NCBI RefSeq assembly: GCF_963678635.1
Contig: NC_087066.1
Coordinates: forward strand, 46,969,129-47,033,128
From: Symsagittifera roscoffensis
Taxonomy: Eukaryota; Xenacoelomorpha; Acoela; Convolutidae
Direction: 5' to 3'
Length of the DNA: 64,000 nt
Of the stretch, positions 11,940 through 24,600 are shown one piece after another (the stretch's first letter is position 1; the number at the start of each line of letters is the position of its first letter). Made by a program: the position numbers and the translations under genes. The notes beneath the pieces were generated by a model. The model saw only the letters and a program-made list of their open reading frames with translations, did not search any database and had not been told where the DNA came from.

Positions 11940-13140
11940 AATTTTATGGCAAATATTTGATGCTGAGCTTATCAAAGGTTCGAAATTATGGTCAAAAGAT
12001 CAAAATTCATTGAGATATAAGATTCAGTAGCATAACCTTGATGACTCATACAACATCTGATGAGACCAAACTTGAACTAAATTTTATTTTATAGACACAG
12101 TTGTTGAGGCTGAGCAATTTTTAAGTTCAAAACTATGGTGAAAAAAAATAGGCTATTAATGAGATATAAGATGTAACATGACCTTGTTGAGTCCTTTTAC
12201 AAAGACAAAATTTGAACCATATTTCAAAATTTGGACACAAAATTCAATGCGAAGCCTTTTAATGCTTTCGCCTATGGTCAAAAAGCAACACTTGATGAGA
12301 TATAAAATCAGATAATACGACCCTCATGAGGCATTTTACATCTGATGAGGCAAAATTTGAACAGTGCAAATTTTTTCAAAGATCGTATTTGGTAGTGACC
12401 AGTTCTTGTGTTCATGCCCGTGTTCAGATAATCAGTAGTTATTGAGATGTGAGATGATGAAACATGACCCTGATATTTCATACGACATATGATGTAGCAA
12501 AACTTGAACCATGCTGAAACTTCTGGATACAAATTTCGTTGCTAAGCATTTTTATCATCTTATTTATGGTCAAAAAAGTAACAGCTAATGAGATATAAAA
12601 CAATGTAAAATGATCTTGGTGGTTCATACTACTTATGATGAGGCATCATTTGAACAGTGCACAATTTTCTAGACATAAATGTGATGAGGAGTAACTTTCA
12701 TGTTCGTACCTATAGTCAAAAAATTAACTGTTACTGAGATATAAGTTGATGTATTATGACCTTGATACTACATATGACGAGGCAAAACTCGGACAATGCA
12801 TATTTTTTCAGGCATAATTTTTGATGACAATCAATTCTTGTTTTCATGTCTATGTTCAACAAAATAATACTTATTGAGAAATAGGATGTAACATGACCCT
12901 GATGATTCATACTAAATATGAAGAGGAAAAAACTGAACAATCCAAACATTTGAAGACTCAATTTTGAAATTGTGCATCTTTCATGTAGAAAAAAAACTTA
13001 ACAATTTTTGAGACATAAATTATAACTTTGATGAGTCATGCTACAAATGATGCGGCAAAAATCTGACCAAGTTTGTCTTCATGCGTGGTTTTTTGCTGAG
13101 AAACTTCAATATTCATGACTTTTATGGAAAAATCTTTTAA
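11940..13140 (-). repeat. Right array of ~145-bp monomers, inverted to the left array
   Basis: About eight diverged monomers (131-149 bp) with landmarks near 12043, 12189, 12325, 12472, 12621, 12762, 12900 and 13031. Each has a CATAC-CATATGATGAGGCAAA-type core followed by TTGAAC. The reverse complement matches the monomers at 7.7-8.4 kb. Confidence 0.75.
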
Positions 13141-13775
13141 ATTTTTGGCTAAATGTCTCAAGCTGTGCAGTTTAGATTACATGTACTTTTTGCATTCTGA
13201 TTCTTGGAAACGACGGAGTTTTCATTTATCGGACTTTGTCCAAGGTTATCACGCAAACTGTTAAGCCTGTCAGTGTTCATTTATGAATCATATCTCAGTA
13301 GAAATTATGCATTTCAATTTACCTCCCTTGAAACTATTTAACAACCACAGGTACGATTTTAAAGTTCAACGCTACGAATAATTAACAGTAAAGAGTTAGT
13401 CAGTATTGTTTAATTAATTATGCTATTTTTTGGTGTTATTAATATCGATTTAATTGTATGAAATTTCTGGAACAACCTAGAACAATTAATGATCATTGTG
13501 AAACATTCTAGAGCAATCTAGAACATTTTGCGCATGCTTTTTTCCGCCTACTACTCCCCACTTATTATTGTTTCGACAATTAAATTGGGTTTCAAAGTAA
13601 AATTCACTGACAATTTTGATTCTGGACTAAGCTATAGACAAAAATGCACAAATAAACTTTTTTTCTACATATTCTATAAATGGAACTGTGTGAAAAGACC
13701 TTTTCTTGTATAGTATAAATACTGTTTATCATCTTCATTAAAATTGATTTAAATCGCTTTAAATCTCAATTTTTT

Positions 13776-13991
13776 TCAGGCCTTGCGGGTCTTTATTAGA
13801 TCTTGGCCTATCTCTAAATGCTGTTTCAGGTTTTCAACACAATTCAGAATTTGATTTGGATCGCTGAAAACTTGAAACTTAATTAAGACATTGCTTCTCA
13901 CTGATTCCATATAATCAACACCGGCACATGGCTTAAAACTTTTTTGACTATTAAAAGTTGCCTTTTTCAAGCTCAAGTTCTTCGGCTAAAC
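13776..13991 (-). CDS. Possible orphan exon, function unknown
   Basis: An open frame of about 71 codons preceded by a good acceptor (aactgttgtttag|CCGA). It reads like ordinary soluble protein (for example NVLIKFQVFSDPNQILNCVE and LKQHLEIGQDLIK) and ends at TGA. It lies about 280 bp beyond the ABCB stop on the same strand. I do not recognise it. It could be the last exon of another gene, a 3' exon of an alternative ABCB transcript, or chance. Confidence 0.35.
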
Positions 13992-14268
13992 AACAGTTAA
14001 CATTAAAGGTTCAGATCATGATCAATTAAGGAATAATTTACAAAATTTCTGATTATTTATATCACAACGGATACTCAACTATTGTTCTATTTTTTCAGTC
14101 GCATTTTGCTACTATTTTTATTTTTGTTGACACGTACTGTTACCCATGCAATTTTTTTTTAAACTACCCCTAAAAAAGTGAACGCTCAAAAACCTCCGTA
14201 AAAATACAATTAAGGTTTTTTCTCAGTAAAAGACCCATTTTCAGTTGTAAATACTTCTTCAGAAAAGT

Positions 14269-14478
14269 TTACTTGGCGACCTCTAGATTCTGCGCCTGGC
14301 AGAACTTAGAATAAAGTCCGGATTTGTCGGCAAATAGTTGTTCGTGGGTTCCCCGTTGCACTATCTCTCCCTGGTCTAACACCACAATTTCGTCTGCATT
14401 TTGAATCGTGGTCAGTCGGTGTGCGATGACTAGGCATGTTCGCCCCACGCGAGCAATGTCCAGTGCCTGCTGAACTAC
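14269..14478 (-). CDS. ABCB1-like: ABCB exon 23: NBD2 H-loop and C-terminus
   Basis: Residues 1313-1381 and the TAA stop. It begins [20 protein letters not shown] with H1332, and ends AQNLEVAK. The acceptor is tgttttag|GTAG. Beyond the stop the sequence turns AT-rich at once. Confidence 0.95.
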   Translation of the reverse strand, partial: VVQQALDIARVGRTCLVIAHRLTTIQNADEIVVLDQGEIVQRGTHEQLFADKSGLYSKFCQAQNLEVAK

Positions 14479-15594
14479 CTAAAACAGTACTTTTTTGCAG
14501 TTTTTTTTCAACTGAAGCCGGAGAATTCGAATTCTTAAGAAGAGAGTTGATTAAATGGAAAGTTTTGAATCATTTTGTAAAAGTTTACGATTCGGAATAA
14601 ACGATTAGGGAGGAAACCAAATAAAAGCTGTTCATCGTCTCCTTTATTCGGCGTGAGACATTTAAACGTCACCGGCATTTGGTCCTTAACTTTCCCTTAA
14701 AATCAGCTCTCAGACATAACTAAAAAATAGTACACAATGAAATTATACGGATCTATTTACCTTTTCGCTTTCGCTGTCCAGTGCGGACGTTGCTTCATCC
14801 AGTAAAATAATCTCTGGGTCGCGAATCAACGCGCGTGCAATTGCAATTCTCTGCTTTTGCCCGCCAGATATTTGAGTTCCCTTTTCGCCTACATTCGTGT
14901 CATACCTCAGAGGTAATCCCAACACAAAGCTGTGCAAATTTGCAGACGTTGCAACTCCTATGATTCTGTCCAGGGTAATCGAGGAGTCGAAATCTCCAGA
15001 CTCTGCGAGGGATCCGTACTTGATGTTGTTCTCAATTGATGCGTTGAACAGCGAGGGTTCCTGACTTACTATAGCGATGCGTCTTCGTAGCTCACGGACA
15101 TTCAACTGTTTGATGTCGTAGCCATCCAATAGCTTCAAATTTACATGAGACGAATAATAAATTGCCGAATGCATGCATATGCACTTACACACCCACACAC
15201 GTACTCACACACACATACACACACATAACAGCGGAAATAGGGGGGGGGGAGGGCTTCCTTAGGGATTCGACCCCCTGCCGACCCAAAGGGCCCCCTCTTT
15301 AAACTATTTTGAGATATCCATTTTTGGCCGACTGACCTTAAAAATTTTCTAAGGGCGCCTTTTTGGCCTGTTTTTTTCACAAATTTGCCAGCGGCACAGA
15401 AAATTTGTCAAATTAGGGTCTTTATAGTGATTTAGGAGAGCTCAGAAAATCAATTTGGTTGACCTAAAAAAAGATCGACAAAGTTTTTAAACTTTTTTTT
15501 GAAAATCCGCCCCCCCCCCTCGAGAAATTCAGAAGTTCCTAGATCGGCGCCTGCACACACATACACAAACGCACACACACTCACGTACACATAA

Positions 15595-15634
<40 letters not shown>

Positions 15635-18600
15635 TTTTTTATAAACTAAAAAACGACAATATTACTCTTTATTTTGAATGTGAGTAAAATCTGTGTTTTT
15701 TGATTTAGACTGGATAAATCTCCTGTTTTCAAAAAAATTAAATTTATGCTATGAAATTTGGTCAACTCGATTAACTAAACGGAAGCCAAACTCGCTGATT
15801 CAAAATTTCTTTGCCAAAGTTTGTTCATGAAATCAAATAGCAAAACTTTTGTTATCGATCAGAACAACTCACAATTTCGCCTTGCTCTGGATCGTAAAAC
15901 CGCTGGACCAGTTGCATCAGTGTCGACTTCCCACAACCTGACGGTCCAACCAGAGCTACAGTTTTTCCTCTGGGAACCTCCAAGTTAAAACTCTTTAAAA
16001 TCTTCACATTCGGTCTTGAAGGGTAACGAAAGTGAACATCTTTAAAAACAATATGAACATTATTTTTTCCACCTCCGATGTTTCGGTCCTCCCACACTTG
16101 GTACCCGTCGTTTGAGAGATTGTTGATTTTGGGGGTCAGAGAGAATAAGTCGAGAAGGGATTTCGTGGCCAATTGGGCCTTGGCGAAGTCTCCGAGTGCC
16201 GAAGTTGCCTGACCGATTCCAGTTGCAGCAAATACGAGAGCAAAAGTGACGCTTAAACCAAAAAACGTCAAAATAATTGTTCAAAATAAAGGTTAAAAAA
16301 TTTTCTTATCAAGTAACATTTTTGTCAAAACTCGAATAAATATTGAGGCAAAATTATACACAACAAGACTGCTCGTATCAGGGCAAAGCCCTGAATGTTC
16401 CGACTTCCTTCGAAGGCTTTATGGAGAGGTAATAACATTAAAAGATCTAATGTAATAAAATAAAATTACATTTTTTTCTGAAATTTGAAACTTTTTATGA
16501 AAATCAACCCCCCACACGCCATATAAAGTACAAAAGGATAGATTTCGCTCCTGTAACAAATCAATTATGAAAAATAAGCTTCTTTCAACTAATTTTGAAC
16601 AATTTTAAGACGGATTAACTCTCCGCTCACGCTTTAATAGCGCGAAACATATCCCGCGTTAATTGTCCCAAATTGGCCAAAATGGCAATCTTTAAACCCC
16701 CATAACTTTACGAAAAATTATCATAGGTAAAATATCTTTACAAATTTGAGCTCAGGACAACAATACCTTCTTAATGATATAAAAAATTCCGTCAAAAGTG
16801 GCTAGTTAAAAAGCCGAAATTTGTCTGAAGAAAAAAAAACCACCGAGCACAAATATTCCGTCACTTTCGTATCGAAAGTCGGAACAAAAATTGGTCATGC
16901 CTAGGAGCGGATTAATGATTTATCACAATTTGAAGTTAACTGTCAAACCCCTGTCCTTCAAAAATAGTTTTAATTGACGCAGAAGTAGAGTTTTTTTGAT
17001 GATCAGGTTACTTTGAGAAAATGTGTCAAATAAGTCTATTTGTGGGCAATTTCAAAGATTTGCAGGTATGTTTTGTTTATTCAATGCACTAACCCCTTCA
17101 AGTTTGTATACATTGGCGTTAAAGTCACCACTTATAAAACTTCAGAATGAGCCAATTAGTTTGCTAAAACTGGATGTCGTAAAACAATAAAGGGACAACC
17201 AGTGTTAGGGTTTCGATGAAACTGAATTCTTGAGTACCCCGTCCCTAAATCAGCCCCTGGTTTTATTTGAACTAGTGTTCACCGGAAAGCATCCATAGAT
17301 TCAATCGACTCCCGAGCAATGAGCCAAGCTGCAAATCGAAAGGCAGCCGCATAGATGAAGAAAAACATAGACTGACTGAAACTCTGAGCCAGGCCGTACA
17401 CATGAGCAAACTTCAGATTCTTCCTGAAACATCATTATATTATACATCATTATTAAACACCACTTAATATTTTCTATTGATTACATGAGTTATCTAAGGA
17501 AAATTTCTAACTCATGAACAACAGTCAGAGTGTCGAAGAATTTTGCATACAGTCGTTTTTCCAGTCCCAGACTTTGAACAGTTCGGATGTTAGAGATCGA
17601 CTCTGTTACGACCTAAAACGCAAAAAAAAATCGAGAGTTATTGCTTCAAAAAAAATTCTAAAATTTCATAGCAAAGCTTAACAAGAATACACAGTATTAA
17701 CAGAAACCAAATCAATCGGTGAAGAAAGGAACTGGGGATTCTAAGTAATCTTGGACTAATGACTATTTCAATTGCATTTTGTACAATGGAGCCCCTCTCA
17801 GTTCTGGCTGCAAACAGTCCCTCTGCTTACGATATTCAACTCTGCCAATAAGCCCTCTGAAAGGACCCAATCCTGTGCATGCTACAGCCAGAAAATTAAA
17901 ATGATCGGGAATTAGCAAATTGATCAGGAAAACGAGAAAAAATAAAAGAAAATACCGAAGTTTGCTGAAAAGTAAAAAATGCTAAACTTGTCCGGTTGTA
18001 GTTTTAGTTCAGTTGTTTGTCCACAGCTGAGTCTTTGTTATTTTAGGACCACAGCAATAGCCCTCCATAATGGTAAAATTAGAGTGTAGGAGACTATATA
18101 TTTTATAAACTAGGCAGAGGGGAGCTGTAATAGAAAAATTGCCTCACACCTTTCCGCCTTGCTGAGAATCACTTGATTCCTTCACGCTGAATCCTTGAGC
18201 GAACTTCATCTGAATCCCGCCTGCTATTCCGATCAGGGGAAAAGCAGCCAATAGCAATAGAGCAAGTTGCCAGCCGAAGATGAAAGCAATCGCCAAACCG
18301 GCCGACATACCAACTATCGCTTCCAGAGTTGCTTTGACCCGGATCCCAGTGGCACCCTGGACTAGGGAGGTCTCTTTGGCGAGTCTAGTGGTGAGAACCC
18401 CAACGTAATTTTTCTCATCATCGAAATATGACATATCCTAAAAGTAAGTCTAGGTTAAAAAAATAGCGTAGGTACCTTAATTGAAACAAGCATCTTGAGG
18501 GGAGGGGGATTTAAAACAAAATCAAAAATTTTCTTTTTTTTCAAGGCCGGCCATATTGAATTTCTGAACTCTCCCACATCATTATAGATACCCCACTTTG

Positions 18601-21600
18601 ACCAAATTGCTTGCGCCGCACTCAAATTTTTTGCAAAAAAGCAGGTCAAAAACTCGTATCTAAGCACTTGGATTTTTTTTTACTAAGTTTTTGAAAAAGA
18701 GTATACTGACATAAAAAAAAACATTTACATTTATGTACCCTTGAAAGCATAATAACTTTCTTTTTCGCGTTCGTTTTGTCAAAAATCCGGAGGAATGATA
18801 TGCAAAAGAAGCTTCATCACACATTCATACCTACCTGTTTGAGCATTGACTTGAACGACAGAGACCTGAGTCTCTCTGTCAGTCTGGATCCGGACTCCCC
18901 CAGAGCCCATGACTCGGTCAGCATGGATATGCCTATGGTCAGTCCCAACACCACAAACATCAAGGCCCAGAAATTAGCCTCTTTTTGCATTTCGTCATCC
19001 GGCAGAACAAACACCTCAAAAGTAATGTTGTCATTCCATTTTGATGTTCGAGACTAATTTCTACAATTCCCGCATTTAAGAAAAGTGAAAACAAATCGAT
19101 TATAATGGATTTTCGTGGTTTACAATGTTGTAAATATAATCGATTCCCATGTTACGTTCAGACAACAAAATTGGACTAAAAATGGATTTAAATCCATTTT
19201 TTCTCGCCAAAACAAAATGCATTATAATTCATTTTGAATACATTATATTGGATTTTATAATAAGTAGAAAATCACATTAAAATTGATTTTTTTTTCCACT
19301 TCATTTTTGTTTCGTGCGTCGTGCAAAAATTTGCAAGAATTTCAGCATTTATCAAGTGAGTGATGCGGAAACTTTGCAAAGCGAGTGTACGGCCTGGCCT
19401 AATGCATTTCAAAACCTAAACTCAAATTGCAAAATGGTTCCGTTGAGCTCTCCCCCCTTCAACATTTGCCCCTTTGCTCCCCTTCAATCCCCCTAACGTT
19501 TGCCCCATTGCTGCCCTCCCCCCACTGAACCCCCCCCCCCCCCCCCCCACCTGAAAACCTCCGCCCCCCACCTGAACAACCCCCTCCCCACCTGAACACC
19601 CCCCGCCTGAACAACCCCCCCCCCACACCTAACCCCCCACCTAAGTTGGTGGAGGGGGGAGAGGGAGGTTTGTTCTAAATGGGCAACTGCTAGGGGGGTA
19701 ATGTTGAGTAATATAAAAAGGAACAAAAATATCAAAGTTAGGAAGAAAAAAATTCAATTGAACAAGTAACCAACTTTAATTTAAAACGTAGAAAAGACTT
19801 TGTGCGTTGAAATTCGCATCTCAGTAAAGTGGAAAAAAAATCGATTATAGTTTAGTTTCATTGTCAGTGTCAACAAAAGTGAAAAAATCTATTATAATGG
19901 ATCAAAAACAGTTTTTGTTGCCTCGAAAAATAATAATATTATAATCCATTTTTAAATGATTATAATCGATTTGTTTTCAATTTTGTGGACACTTACAAGG
20001 AAACTCAATTTTAATCGATTTTTATTCATGGAGCTCCAATGCGGGTTTCCCATTGAAGACTATTGCATCTAACTCAGAGTTGCCTCGTAATCGAGAAGTT
20101 GAAAGTAAAGTTTTGTTTTCTACGCGTCTATCAACTTTCTTGCACCTATAAAATTTTGATTTCAAAAAATAGGTTTGAAAAAACAATATTATTTGGCTGT
20201 TAATTGTGCAAAGTTGTCAGGGAATTGCGCGCAAAAGCAACTCTCGAAAAAGTACTCCCGCTTATTTGCAATATATGTGAGGGGTAAATTGAAATTTTCT
20301 GAAGTGTTCAAGTGTCATACAAGAAGAAAAGGAACGGGCAAAAAACACATAGCAGTATCCCCGAGCTGATCATCAAGATGAAACAAGCACGTTTCGGAAA
20401 AGAGAGTGGCTGGTATGGCCAATTTTTATGTCGGTTTCGAGAAAAAACGCAGCGCGAAAACTTTGGAGATGTGCCATATACTGTGTGGATATTGCATTTG
20501 TTATGAAATTCCAGACCTTTTTGAGAGGATTAGTTTCTTGGCTCATGACTTAGAGCCAAGGGATAGCAATTGACTTGTTGCCCCAGTATCAAGACATTCT
20601 TGCTCGATTCGAATTTGTTTGGAATACTTGAAAAATTAATATAGTCCTCTTTATTTAATCAATTATTTACAGTGCATGACCTTTTATAAACAACTGCTTA
20701 CTTCCAAAAATTAATGACCTAATACAACAAAAAATTTAGCAGCTCTGCACTAGTACCAAATTTTTGGGGTGCGCTAGTTGAACTGAATCAAACTGAAGGT
20801 TTACAGATTGATTTTTCAACAGCAGCATATTTCGATTTCCAGTTTTTAATGCTTCTGTTGAAAGATGGTTTTTTTACGAAATCCAATTGGAAAAAAGTCC
20901 AATAATTTGGGCAGGCAGTTGAGGAAAATAAAGACAAAGAGTTACGAAAAAAATGAAATAGTTTATTTCGCTCGATATTTCCTGAGTGCGTCTTGAAGCA
21001 GTCCTTCAACGACCTCTTCGACAGAACAACTGAGAACGAACAAATCAAGCCGTATTCTGGACACCGTTAGTTTTTATTGGACACTTTTTCACTTTGCGCG
21101 ACTTTTTCAATGGACTCCGATCGAGTGGGCTGCTTAGTTCTTCCGGGCACCGTTTGACTTTATTCGAATACCAAATTACTCGAATCATTGGAAAAACGAA
21201 AACAAATTTTTGCCTTTTTATCGTTTTTTTAAACAAATACTTATATTTAACCTATAAATTGATCCTGCTCGGCCCATGATTTGATTTTAAATTGTTGGAA
21301 GACTTCGTTTGGCAATGCATATAGTTTGAAGTGTCCATATTTTGGTTATCCGACCCAATGTCAATTATTTCGATTAAATTGAATTTAAAAAACATAAATT
21401 GGACCGGTTGAAAATTCGATTGATTTTATTCCAATTTTTAGGATTGTTCGGATTCTTAGCTGAATTGATAGAACTTTTATGAAACGCTTATGAGTATTCA
21501 TCCGGGCGAAAAGTTTTGATAACTTGCTAGCGGTCTGCCTGCTTAAATCCAATAGAACTGTTGGGCGTAACGCTGGAATCTGATTGAATAATACTTCATA

Positions 21601-24600
21601 CTCAATGATTTTCAAGTCAAATTTTAAAAAACTTGGTTTCTGGTTCAATAAAACCTCTTGAAATGATTTTTCAATGTTTCCCGCAAAATATTTTTAAAAA
21701 GTTTTTTTTTCACAAAAGAAAAGGTTTTTAAGCAAACTTTTCAATGGAGCTGCTTGCTTCAGCGCAAAAACCCGCTTGTTCCGACTGCCCATTTACGTTT
21801 CTGAAAGATTGGGAAAAAGACAGAAAAAAAAGAAATTAGTTGTTGAAAATTGGAGTTAGGAAAAATCAACTCAGACCAGAAGGAAAGTATTCCGTCACTT
21901 TTTCCACTCATTTGACAAACAAGAACAAGATTAGCATTGCCAAGTTCCGTATTAGTAATGCATAAGATACATGGACAATCGGAAAAGCTCATTTTCTAAT
22001 ATACTTTTTCGTTCTATGGTCTGAATTTTATCAACGAGTTTGAAAAAATTTAAATTGAATAACTTTCAATTTAGTCAAAATTTCCCAAAATTGAAAATAT
22101 AACACTCAAAACAAGAGAGCTGGTTGTTGTACATTTAATTCAAAAAAATCTACAACGAAAAGGAAAGTTTTTTTTTCAAAATGTGTTGTTTTTTGTCCAT
22201 GGTGTGATGAGAAACTATCCAATGAAATAATATCAAACGAAAGCTAAAAATTGATTGGTGACACTGTTCAGGCATTATCGACCAACTTTTTTGCGAAAAA
22301 AGAACAAAAAACAAACAAAAAACTTCGCTCAACAAATTTTTTCCCAAGGAATCGCGAAAAAGAACTTCAAAAACTAATTTTACTAGACATAAAACTAGGA
22401 ATTCACGGCTTATATTCACAGTTTTAAAAAATCATTGTATACTAAGCGTGCTCGTTGGCTTTGTTTGCTCGAGATTAGACTCAAACAAAAAAACTCCAAT
22501 CTGTTTTTCTCGACATTGAATTTTTTTCCAAAATTTTTCGAGTTCTTTCAAACCACGAATGGAACGGCTTTAGTCTGATATATCACTCGACTCTTTCCGT
22601 TAAATAATTGTGGTACCAGATTTCAGGTGGAATTGAAAACACATAAATACAGCCAAATCTACCCAAAAACCCTACAATTCAAAACACTCCCTGGTCGGAA
22701 TGAAAGAACAAACGCCGAGAGAATTATAATGAAGTTTTTTTTTTAAATTATTCAAGGCGTTTGATTTTTTAAAATTGATATATCGATTCCAAAAGCACCT
22801 GATTTTTCATGTTTTTTTTCGAAAAAAGTTGGGTTTTTCATAGTTTTTGATGGTAACTTTCATCTGAAGAAAATGAAAAACTTAAATTGTTTAGTTTCGA
22901 TAAACAACAAAAATTGACAAATCCGGATATCGTTCGATAACAAAAAACTTTAAAAATTAAAGGGATATTATTCAATTATTTAACCCTTTTTCGAAAAGTC
23001 TTACAGACAAAACTTTGCAGGACAAGTCAGGTAATTTTGTAAACAGTTAAGTAACACGAAGTTCGAGGCTAAAAGGAAAAGTACATTTCAAAAAGTTTTC
23101 CGAGACGCATAAATTTTTCCAGAAAAAAGCAAAAGTATATATTTTGAACCATTAAAAACGGTTTTTCTGCACAAAACACTTCGGCATAAAAAAGTGTTTT
23201 GATAAGCTCTTCATTTTTGTTCAAATTTGGAACAATCTCATTCCTGGTCTCAGTTCTGAAAAACATGCTGTTTGTTGCTACTAGGTAAATACGTAAGGTC
23301 AAATGTTTGATGTGATTCCACTTTGTATTAGTTTAAGTAGTTCACTCTTTAAATTAGTTGATTTAGCAGGTCTTTTATGTTTGACCCTGATACTTTCATT
23401 CTCTCCGGCGGAGATAATGCTCTGTCACTTTTAAATTTGATTACTTTCAGATTAATTCACTTTTATCCTTTTTTCTTCTAATTGTATGAAGTAGAGTTAG
23501 CTGTAACTGAGTAACATTTTATAATGGTATAGTTGAAAAATTAACGTAATTAGGAGGAATAGTTTAACTTTGGCAGAATCATACGGTGGACCCAACAATT
23601 CCTTGGGAGGAGGATAGCGATCTTTTTCAACTAGCCATAATAGCGAGGGAAAATATAGATATCAAAAATCTACTACATCCGATCAAAAGACATCATCAAC
23701 ATCCACCTGCACTCAAGAGTCTGACGGAGAAAGAGTCGGAAAACCAAAGGAAAGCACGGCTACAGAGAAATTTGCAAGAGCAGAAACCTTATGATGCTGC
23801 AGAAGCGGTATCGATCAAAACAAAAACAATTTAACGAACTGAGAACCGAAGAAGCCGAAAACAAATTTCGTTCAATCCTCTATCTTGCCCTCGGAAATGA
23901 AGAAAAAAGGATATTTGGACAGAAATTTACAAGAGTACAAATCGTTCAAACTTGTTGTGAAGAGTTTTGGGAAAACCTAGAAACAATATTCGTGAGAAAA
24001 ACAAACGTCACGTTTAAAAAGCACAAAATTTTAAACAAAAGGTAACGTGAAAGAGAGTCATTGGAACATTTTTTGGGAGCCTTAGCCGAAATGGCGAAAA
24101 ATTGTGACATATCCGCCGGAGTGGACGAATAAATAAGTGATAATTTAATGAACAAAATGAAAAAATCACACATGCAGAGGCACTAAACCTTGCATTGATA
24201 GACGAAAAGGGGATAACCAATTATCTGAAAAGCACTAACAGTTTTAAATCTAACGGATCATCAGTACTCAAATTGTATATCTTTTTATTGTCGAAATAAC
24301 AGGGTACGGTTTGGCGGTACGTCTTGTAAATAAAGCGGTACGTTTTCTAAAGGACATCTTGCAGTTTACCTGGCAAAGGACATAAGCTGTACACCTTGTA
24401 CATACAAAGACCCTTTCACCAGACTATATAAATTTCTTCGTAAAAAAGCAAACTTTATACATTCCAAAATTGTTGATTATACAGATTTTAATCCTTCAGA
24501 TCAACCGGATGTAAAAATATACCGTGTGAATAAGAATGCTGTGGAGTGATCATTGCATGGTCAGAATCCGGACAGATTGAAAAAGATGATCAATCTAATT

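Noticed and set aside
18776-19057. Plus-strand open frame of 93 codons over ABCB exon 17
   Set aside because: It is the antisense shadow of exon 17, whose minus-strand frame matches the ABC transporter family exactly.
19422-19735. Gly-rich minus-strand frames of 68 and 80 codons
   Set aside because: They are translations of a poly-C/poly-G tract inside a MITE-like repeat.
20788-21236. Minus-strand frames in intron 16 as a transposase
   Set aside because: No DDE-type or zinc-finger motif found; frames overlap and follow local base composition.
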